Assembly: GCA_902797275.1 (NCBI GenBank)
Contig: CADBSI010000066.1
Location: 1 to 11,354 of the forward strand
From: an uncultured Erysipelotrichaceae bacterium
Lineage (GTDB): Bacteria > Bacillota_I > Bacilli_A > RF39 > UBA660
Length of the DNA: 11,354 nt
Reading direction: 5' to 3'
In this document: positions 6,944-11,354 of the stretch, in pieces
Layout of the letters: every line of letters starts with the position of its first letter
Numbering within the stretch: position 1 is the first letter of the stretch
The notes under the pieces: model-generated
Seen by the model: only the letters and a program-made list of their open reading frames with translations
The model's database searches: none
What the model was told of the DNA's origin: nothing
Program-made: the position numbers and the translations under genes

Positions 6944-7193
6944 TTTTCCACAATAAAACCCTTGATTTTAAAGGATTTCTAAAAAGTTATCCACAATTGA
7001 TTGTGGAAAACTATGTGGAAAACTCAAATTTAACTTTTTTTAGAAAAAAATTGTTAAAAAAAATGAAATTTTTGACTTAAAAAAATTCAAATTGTGGAAA
7101 ACTCAAAGTTATCCACATAGTTATCCACAATTTTAAATCTCTCTAAACCCTTGCTGTATAAGGCTTCAGATGAGTTTTCCACATGTTTCCACA
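6944..7193. other. oriC, downstream DnaA-box cluster (dnaA-dnaN spacer)
   Basis: The 339-bp gap between dnaA and dnaN has no gene. Exact TTATCCACA occurs on the plus strand at 6987-6995, 7109-7117 and 7121-7129. TTTTCCACA occurs on the plus strand at 6944-6952 and 7175-7183 and on the minus strand at 7002-7010, 7014-7022 and 7093-7101. A one-base variant, GTTTCCACA, at 7185-7193 borders the melting element. Two of the neighbouring pairs are 12 bp apart. This corresponds to incC of the Bacillus subtilis origin, where unwinding takes place. Confidence 0.93.
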
Positions 7194-7222
7194 CCATTAT
7201 TATTATTATATATATATATAAA
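7194..7222 (+). other. Candidate DnaA-trio and DNA unwinding element
   Basis: Directly after the last DnaA box the sequence runs CCA, then four TTA triplets (7197-7208), then a TA dinucleotide run (7209-7220). Triplets of this form next to a DnaA box match the DnaA-trio element (3'-[G/A]A[T/A]-5' on the bound strand) described for Bacillus subtilis, and the TA run is the least stable DNA in the window. Together they are the best candidate for where the origin opens. Confidence 0.7.
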
Positions 7223-7276
7223 TAAGAAAAAAATAAAAATTTAAATTTAAAAAAATTAGAAAAGGAGAATATAAAA

Positions 7277-8398
7277 ATGAAAATTAAAATTAAAAAAGAT
7301 TTATTATTAGAAAATTTAAATAAGGTTTCTAAAGCTATCTCAACTAAAAACTTAGTACCTGCTTTAGCAGGAATTAAATTTGATTTAAATAGTGATGGTT
7401 TAACTTTAACTGCATCTGATAATGATATAACTATTCAATCATTTATTAAAAATGATGATAATATGACAATTGAAGAAGAAGGAAGTATTATTATTCAAGG
7501 TAGATATATCTTAGATATTGTTCGTAAGCTTCCTGATAATATGATTAATTTAGAAGTATTTGATGAATTAAAAGTTATTATTTCAACAGAAAATAGTGAA
7601 TATAATTTAAATGGTATTAATAAAAGTGAATATCCAAATATTAATCTAGAAGAAAATAAAAATCCTATTTTAATAAATAGTCAAGTATTTAAAGAATTAG
7701 TTAATCAAACAGCATTTGCAGCATCTAATGATGAATCTCGTCCACCTTTAACAGGTTTAAACTTTAAAATAGTAGGGGATATCTTAGAATGTAATTGTAC
7801 AGATTCTTATCGTTTAGCTAGAAAAGTATTAAAACTTGCTAAATCAATTGAAAATGATTATAACATTGTAATACCTAGTAAAAACATTGTTGAATTCTCA
7901 AGATTATTAACTGATGATGATAAAGATATAGAACTTCATATATTCAATAATAAAATTTTATTTAAATATGATAACATTTTATTCCAAAGTCGTTTAATAA
8001 ATGGAAATTTCCCAAATACAGCTAATTTACTTCCTAAAGAAAGTTTCCTTAAATTAACAGTTAATGTTGATAACTTATATGATGTAATTGACCGTGTTAG
8101 TATTTTAACAAGTGATAAAGAAAAAAATGTTGTAACTCTTGAAACAAGTGGTAATACTTTAACTATGAAATCTTCTAGTGCTGAAATAGGTAGAGTAGAA
8201 GAAAATATGCAAATTAAAAAAGATAAGGAAGAAGATATAAAAATTTCCTTTAGTGCTCGTTATGTTATGGAAGCCTTAAAAGTTTTAGATGAAAAAGAAT
8301 GTGAAATCTCATTTGTAGGTGAAGTTAATCCAATAATTTTTAAAGGATTAGGAAATGATGAATTAATTCAATTAGTCTTACCAATTCGTACATATTAA
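7277..8398 (+). CDS. dnaN: DNA polymerase III beta subunit (sliding clamp)
   Basis: DnaN forms the dimeric ring that tethers DNA polymerase III to DNA and recruits repair and mismatch factors. The 373 aa agree with the family (about 366-380) and divide into three similar clamp domains of about 125 residues each. The start is typical (MKIKIKKDLLLENLNKVSKAI, with LPALxGIKF-like VPALAGIKF), and the C-terminus LVLPIRTY is the clamp's terminal strand. AAAGGAGA (7261-7268) is a good ribosome binding site for the ATG. The gene follows the origin's unwinding region, so its transcription crosses or starts within oriC; no clear promoter of its own was found. An intrinsic terminator follows within a few bases of the stop. 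Confidence 0.98.
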   Translation: MKIKIKKDLLLENLNKVSKAISTKNLVPALAGIKFDLNSDGLTLTASDNDITIQSFIKNDDNMTIEEEGSIIIQGRYILDIVRKLPDNMINLEVFDELKVIISTENSEYNLNGINKSEYPNINLEENKNPILINSQVFKELVNQTAFAASNDESRPPLTGLNFKIVGDILECNCTDSYRLARKVLKLAKSIENDYNIVIPSKNIVEFSRLLTDDDKDIELHIFNNKILFKYDNILFQSRLINGNFPNTANLLPKESFLKLTVNVDNLYDVIDRVSILTSDKEKNVVTLETSGNTLTMKSSSAEIGRVEENMQIKKDKEEDIKISFSARYVMEALKVLDEKECEISFVGEVNPIIFKGLGNDELIQLVLPIRTY

Positions 8399-8402
8399 GA
8401 AA

Positions 8403-8427
8403 AAAACTAAGAAATTAGTTTTTTTTT
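8403..8427 (+). terminator. Intrinsic terminator after dnaN
   Basis: AAAACTAA (8403-8410) and TTAGTTTT (8415-8422) form an 8-bp stem with a GAAA tetraloop (8411-8414), and T continues to 8427. It begins 5 bp after the dnaN stop and separates dnaN from the comK-like gene, which must therefore have its own promoter or rely on read-through. Confidence 0.85.
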
Positions 8428-8440
8428 ACAATTTTTTCCA

Positions 8441-8470
8441 AAATTCGACAAATTTCGACAAAATTCGACA
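8441..8470 (+). repeat. Three tandem 10-bp repeats upstream of comK
   Basis: AAATTCGACA, AATTTCGACA and AAATTCGACA stand head to tail with no gap. The 10-bp period puts each copy on roughly the same face of the helix. The 9-mer CAAATTTCG spanning copies 1 and 2 (8449-8457) recurs inverted as CGAAATTTG at 8494-8502. Placement between the dnaN terminator and comK suggests an operator for an unknown regulator; this is inference. TCGACA also matches five of six -35 bases, and TATAAG (8485-8490) is a possible -10, but no copy is at ideal spacing from it. Confidence 0.6.
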
Positions 8471-8504
8471 ATTAAATTGGTTAATATAAGCCTCGAAATT
8501 TGAG

Positions 8505-8527
8505 TTTTCCACCAAAAATGTGGATAA
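8505..8527. promoter_or_regulatory. Inverted DnaA-box pair in the comK upstream region
   Basis: TTTTCCACC (8505-8513, plus strand, one base from TTTTCCACA) and an exact TTATCCACA on the minus strand (8519-8527) face each other across 5 bp, 25 bp before the comK ATG. They lie beyond the dnaN gene, more than 1.3 kb from the main oriC clusters, so they are well placed to let DnaA control comK rather than act only in origin melting. Confidence 0.7.
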
Positions 8528-8552
8528 ATTTGAATTTTAAGGGGGTGATAAA

Positions 8553-9038
8553 ATGAATAAGGGAGATTCAAGTCTTGGTATTTATGACTTAGATAGTTAT
8601 GAAATTAACAAAAGTACTTGCGCTGTTATCAATCTAAAAGAAGATATTTCAAAGGTAATTGAAAAAAATAATGAATATCTTTTACCTAAAAGATCTTTAC
8701 AAGTAATGGAAGATAGTTGTAGTTATTATGGCAGTAGTTATAATGGTCGATTAAAAGGAACTAAAAAAATTCTTGGTTCAAATTATAAATTACCAATTAT
8801 TATTGAAGAATCAAATGATTTAGTTTTCTTTCCAACAACTGGTTTAAATAATGAAGACTGTTCGTGGATATCTTTAAATAACATTGAAAGTTATGAACAA
8901 TATCGTGGTTATACAAAAGTTACTTTTATTGATGGAAAAACATTAATTGTTAAAATGTCATATAGTTCCTTTGAATTACAATTAATGCGAGCAACGCGTC
9001 TTTCTAATTTAGTAAAAAAAAGAGCAGAGGGAGAATAA
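8553..9038 (+). CDS. comK: ComK-family competence transcription factor
   Basis: The protein aligns with Bacillus ComK along nearly its whole length. Shared segments are YEIN near the N-terminus (16-19), SLQVMEDSCSYYGSSY followed by NGRLKGT (48-70), FFPT (92-95), CSWIS (103-107), a T-F-x-x-GKT strand (124-130) and SYSSFELQLMRA (136-147). ComK is the DNA-binding activator of the competence (DNA uptake) genes, recognising paired A/T boxes. At 161 aa it is shorter than Bacillus subtilis ComK (192): it ends after the helix containing RLSNLVKKR and lacks the C-terminal region with the MecA-recognition FMLYP motif. AAGGGGGTG (8539-8547) is the ribosome binding site. It occupies the dnaN-recF interval usually held by yaaA. 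Family assignment is confident from recall; the regulon is unknown. Confidence 0.92.
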   Translation: MNKGDSSLGIYDLDSYEINKSTCAVINLKEDISKVIEKNNEYLLPKRSLQVMEDSCSYYGSSYNGRLKGTKKILGSNYKLPIIIEESNDLVFFPTTGLNNEDCSWISLNNIESYEQYRGYTKVTFIDGKTLIVKMSYSSFELQLMRATRLSNLVKKRAEGE

Positions 9039-9050
9039 AAATCTCTCTCT
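9026..9050 (+). terminator. Hairpin overlapping the comK stop codon
   Basis: AGAGGGAGA (9026-9034) and TCTCTCTCT (9042-9050) form a 9-bp stem with one G-U pair; the comK TAA is in the loop region. The downstream T-run is only two bases, so it may be a weak terminator or a 3'-end stabilising structure rather than an efficient terminator. A new promoter follows about 30 bp later. Confidence 0.5.
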
Positions 9051-9077
9051 TAAAATGTATAAAAATGTAATAAATGC

Positions 9078-9105
9078 TTGTTTTAGCCTAAATTTATGAT
9101 ATAAT
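9078..9105 (+). promoter_or_regulatory. Extended -10 promoter for recF-gyrB
   Basis: A perfect TATAAT (9100-9105) is preceded by TGA (9097-9099), an extended -10, with a partial -35 TTGTTT (9078-9083) at 16 bp. Transcription would start near 9112, giving recF a leader of about 60 nt. A small dyad, GGTA-TAT-TACC (9121-9131), lies just downstream of the start and could be an operator. Confidence 0.7.
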
Positions 9106-9171
9106 AATAAAGCAAGTATGGGTATATTACCTAAAAAGAATATTTGTCTATAGGCTTTAAAATGGTGTTTT

Positions 9172-10323
9172 ATGAGGATAAAAAGCTTAAAATTACTTAA
9201 TTTTCGTAATTATAAAGAGTTAAATTTAGATTTTTTTGAAGGAATAAATATCTTTATTGGAGAAAATGGGGTTGGAAAAACTAATATTTTAGAAGCAATA
9301 TATGTACTTTCATTAACAAAATCGAATCGTTATGGAACTAATTTAGATTTAATAAATCATCAAGAAGAAAGTACTTCTTTAATAGGTGAAGTAGATTATC
9401 TAGATTACTTAAAAAGATATCAAGTTGATATTTCTAAAAATAGTAAAAAAGTTTATATTAATAATCAAGAAATTAAAAGAATAACTGATTATATTTCTAA
9501 TTTTTGTGTTACAACTTTTATGCCTAGTGATATTGATATTATAAAAGGTTCTCCAAGTACAAGAAGAAATCTTTTAAATATTCAAATAGGAGAGTTATAC
9601 AATAATTATTTAAAGTATGTAAATGAATATAATAGTTTACTTAAAATTAGAAATGATTACTTAAAAAAATTAAATATAAACGGGAATATGGACTTTAAAT
9701 ATTTAGAAGTAATTGATCAAAAAATGATAGAAATTAGTTTGAAAATATATTATTTTCGTTATTTCTATGTTTCAGAAATCAATAAAATTATTCCAGTTGT
9801 TTTTAAAAAGATAACTAATATAAGTAATTTACAATTAGAATATGTTAATAACCTAAATCTTGAAAACTATGATGAAGAGAAAATAAAAGATTTATTAAAA
9901 AATAAGTTTAAAAAGAACTTAAATAAAGAAATTATTCTTGGTATGACTTTAAATGGAGTTCATCGTGATGACTTGATTTTTAAAATTAATTCCTATGATG
10001 CTAAGATATATGCATCTGAAGGTCAACAAAAAATGATAGTAATTGCTTATAAAATAAGTGAATTATTGCTCTTTAAAAAAATTAAGAAAGAGTATCCAGT
10101 TCTTCTTTTGGATGATGTTTTTTCAGAAATTGATGTTAAGAAAAGAAATAATATTATTAAGTATTTAAAAAGTGATATTCAAGTAATAATAACAACTAAT
10201 GATATTTTAAATATAGATAAAAGTTTAGTTGATGAAGCCAAGATATTTAAGATTAAAAATGGTAATATAAAAACAAAAGGTGGTGTTAAAAATGTTAGAA
10301 GAAAAAGTAACAAGTCATTATGA
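9172..10323 (+). CDS. recF: DNA replication and repair protein RecF
   Basis: RecF is an SMC-like ATPase that, with RecO and RecR, loads RecA at single-strand gaps and stalled forks. Walker A is GENGVGKT (30-37), the signature SEGQQK is at 282-287 and Walker B LLLDDVFSEID at 311-321; GVHRDDL (262-268) is also typical. Length, 383 aa, is slightly above the usual ~370. The start at 9172 gives the family's N-terminus (MRIKSLKLLNFRNY), but the ribosome binding site is poor: only GGTG about 5 nt upstream. The last residues overlap the start of gyrB by 32 bp, so translational coupling is likely. The usual partner yaaA, normally just upstream, is absent and comK is in its place. Confidence 0.97.
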   Translation: MRIKSLKLLNFRNYKELNLDFFEGINIFIGENGVGKTNILEAIYVLSLTKSNRYGTNLDLINHQEESTSLIGEVDYLDYLKRYQVDISKNSKKVYINNQEIKRITDYISNFCVTTFMPSDIDIIKGSPSTRRNLLNIQIGELYNNYLKYVNEYNSLLKIRNDYLKKLNINGNMDFKYLEVIDQKMIEISLKIYYFRYFYVSEINKIIPVVFKKITNISNLQLEYVNNLNLENYDEEKIKDLLKNKFKKNLNKEIILGMTLNGVHRDDLIFKINSYDAKIYASEGQQKMIVIAYKISELLLFKKIKKEYPVLLLDDVFSEIDVKKRNNIIKYLKSDIQVIITTNDILNIDKSLVDEAKIFKIKNGNIKTKGGVKNVRRKSNKSL

Positions 10324-11354
10324 TGCTTCAGATATTCAAGTATTAGAAGGCTTAGAAGCAGTTCGTAAAAGACCAGGTATGTATATAGGAACTACTGATG
10401 TTAAAGGATTACATCATTTAGTTTGGGAAATAGTTGATAATTCAATTGATGAAGCTTTAGCTGGGTATTGTAAAAATATTGAAGTAATTATTAATAAAGA
10501 TAATTCTATAACAGTTAAAGATGATGGTAGAGGAATACCAGTTGATGTTCATCCAAAGACTAAGTTATCTACGGTAGAAACAGTTTATACCGTTTTACAT
10601 GCTGGTGGTAAATTTGGTGGTGGTGGCTACAAGGTGTCAGGTGGTTTGCATGGTGTTGGTGCCTCTGTTGTAAATGCCTTATCTAAATGGGTTGAGGTAA
10701 CGGTTTATAAAAATTCTAAAATATATAAAATTCGTTTTGAAAATGGTGGTCATACTGTAGAACCATTACATGTTGTAGGGGAATGTGCTGAAAACAGAAC
10801 CGGTACTACTGTAAGTTTTAAACCAGATCCTGAAATATTTGATACAGATATTTATGATTATAATACTTTAAAAATAAGAATTCGTGAATTAGCTTTTTTA
10901 AATAGAGGTTTAAAATTAACAATTAGAGATGATCGAGACTTAGAAGATACTACAGGTGAAACTTTCCTTTATGAAGGTGGAATAAGTGAGTACGTAAGAT
11001 TTATTAATCAAACTAAAACTCCTCTTTATGATGACATAATCCATTTAAGTGGAGAAAAGGATGGAGTATTCTTTGAAGTTGCAATGCAATACAATACAAG
11101 TGATACAGCCAATATTTATTCTTTTGTTAATAATATCAACACTCATGATGGTGGAACTCATGAAGATGGAGTTAAAAGAGCATTAACTAGAATTATGAAT
11201 AAATATGCTAGAAGTAAAAATTTACTAAAAGAAAAAGATGAAAACTTAAGAGATGATGATGTTAAAGAAGGTTTAACAATGATTATTTCTTGTAAGCATC
11301 CAAATCCTCAATTTGAAGGTCAAACAAAAGGAAGACTTGGTAATAGTGAAGTAA
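10292..11354 (+). CDS. gyrB: DNA gyrase subunit B (partial, 3' end beyond window)
   Basis: GyrB carries the ATPase of DNA gyrase, which introduces negative supercoils. The first 354 residues are present out of roughly 640 expected. The GHKL ATPase site is intact: WEIVDNSIDEA with the Mg-binding asparagine (N50), DDGRGIP (77-83) and GGLHGVG (117-123); RKRPGMYIG (25-33) is typical of the N-terminal arm. The transducer-domain QTK loop (344-346), whose lysine contacts ATP, is near the window end. I place the start at the ATG at 10292, with AAAGGTGG about 8 nt upstream; it lies within the last codons of recF in another frame (32-bp overlap). No in-frame stop occurs before 11354, so the gene is cut by the window and not broken. 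Confidence 0.97.
   Translation, partial: MLEEKVTSHYDASDIQVLEGLEAVRKRPGMYIGTTDVKGLHHLVWEIVDNSIDEALAGYCKNIEVIINKDNSITVKDDGRGIPVDVHPKTKLSTVETVYTVLHAGGKFGGGGYKVSGGLHGVGASVVNALSKWVEVTVYKNSKIYKIRFENGGHTVEPLHVVGECAENRTGTTVSFKPDPEIFDTDIYDYNTLKIRIRELAFLNRGLKLTIRDDRDLEDTTGETFLYEGGISEYVRFINQTKTPLYDDIIHLSGEKDGVFFEVAMQYNTSDTANIYSFVNNINTHDGGTHEDGVKRALTRIMNKYARSKNLLKEKDENLRDDDVKEGLTMIISCKHPNPQFEGQTKGRLGNSEV

Noticed and set aside
6953..6980. Possible terminator after dnaA (CCTT...AAGG)
   Set aside because: The stem is only four or five bases with no T-tract; too weak to call.
7209..7222. TA run as a simple microsatellite without function
   Set aside because: Its place directly after DnaA boxes and TTA triplets is better explained as part of the unwinding element.
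8441..8470. Tandem repeats considered as a CRISPR array or iterons of an integrated plasmid
   Set aside because: Units are 10 bp without spacers, and there is no replication initiator other than DnaA nor any cas gene.
8526..8538. AAAT-N5-TTTT resembling half of a ComK binding site just before comK
   Set aside because: It is an imperfect single A/T box in A+T-rich DNA, lies next to the ribosome binding site where activation is implausible, and no properly spaced second box is seen.

Overview
The window is the chromosomal replication origin (oriC) neighbourhood of a very A+T-rich, low-GC Gram-positive bacterium. Gene order (orf-mnmE-jag-yidC-rnpA-rpmH to the left on the minus strand; dnaA-dnaN-x-recF-gyrB to the right on the plus strand) is the classical Bacilli arrangement. 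The standard bacterial code is in use: yidC ends in TGA, overlapping the ATG of jag, and tryptophans are TGG. This argues against Mycoplasma/Spiroplasma-type code 4. The A+T richness, small proteins and loss of the usual yaaA between dnaN and recF suggest an uncultured or poorly described Bacilli lineage (RF39/Erysipelotrichales/Acholeplasma-like). That placement is inference. Every gene points away from oriC, so transcription is co-directional with the two replication forks.

Left arm (1-5040, minus strand): a strong consensus promoter with A-tract upstream sequence drives rpmH (ribosomal protein L34, 41 aa, unannotated by a length-limited ORF search). A hairpin-plus-T-tract lies between rpmH and rnpA (RNase P protein) and probably lets only part of transcription through to rnpA-yidC-jag. 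mnmE has its own likely promoter and is followed immediately (TAA/ATG abutting) by an unknown 141-aa gene and a terminator at the left edge. Between rpmH and oriC sits an unknown 315-aa two-TM membrane protein with a PH-like C-terminus.

Origin (5041-5566 and 6938-7276): a bipartite oriC flanks dnaA, with about 16 DnaA boxes upstream and about 9 downstream, all of the form TTATCCACA/TTTTCCACA or one base off. Downstream of dnaA the boxes end in a TTA-triplet run (DnaA-trio-like) and a TA run, the best candidate for the unwinding element, just before dnaN.

Right arm (5567-11354, plus strand): dnaA, dnaN with an intrinsic terminator, then a gene encoding a clear ComK homologue, the master competence regulator known from Bacillus, Staphylococcus and Listeria. 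It sits where yaaA (S4-domain protein) normally is. Its upstream region carries an inverted pair of DnaA boxes and three tandem 10-bp repeats ending TCGACA. A hairpin at the comK stop and an extended -10 promoter then reset transcription for recF-gyrB, which overlap by 32 bp; gyrB runs off the window. The most noteworthy observation is a competence-type regulator lodged inside the replication-initiation cluster with DnaA boxes in its promoter region, which suggests possible coupling of ComK-family regulation to replication initiation.
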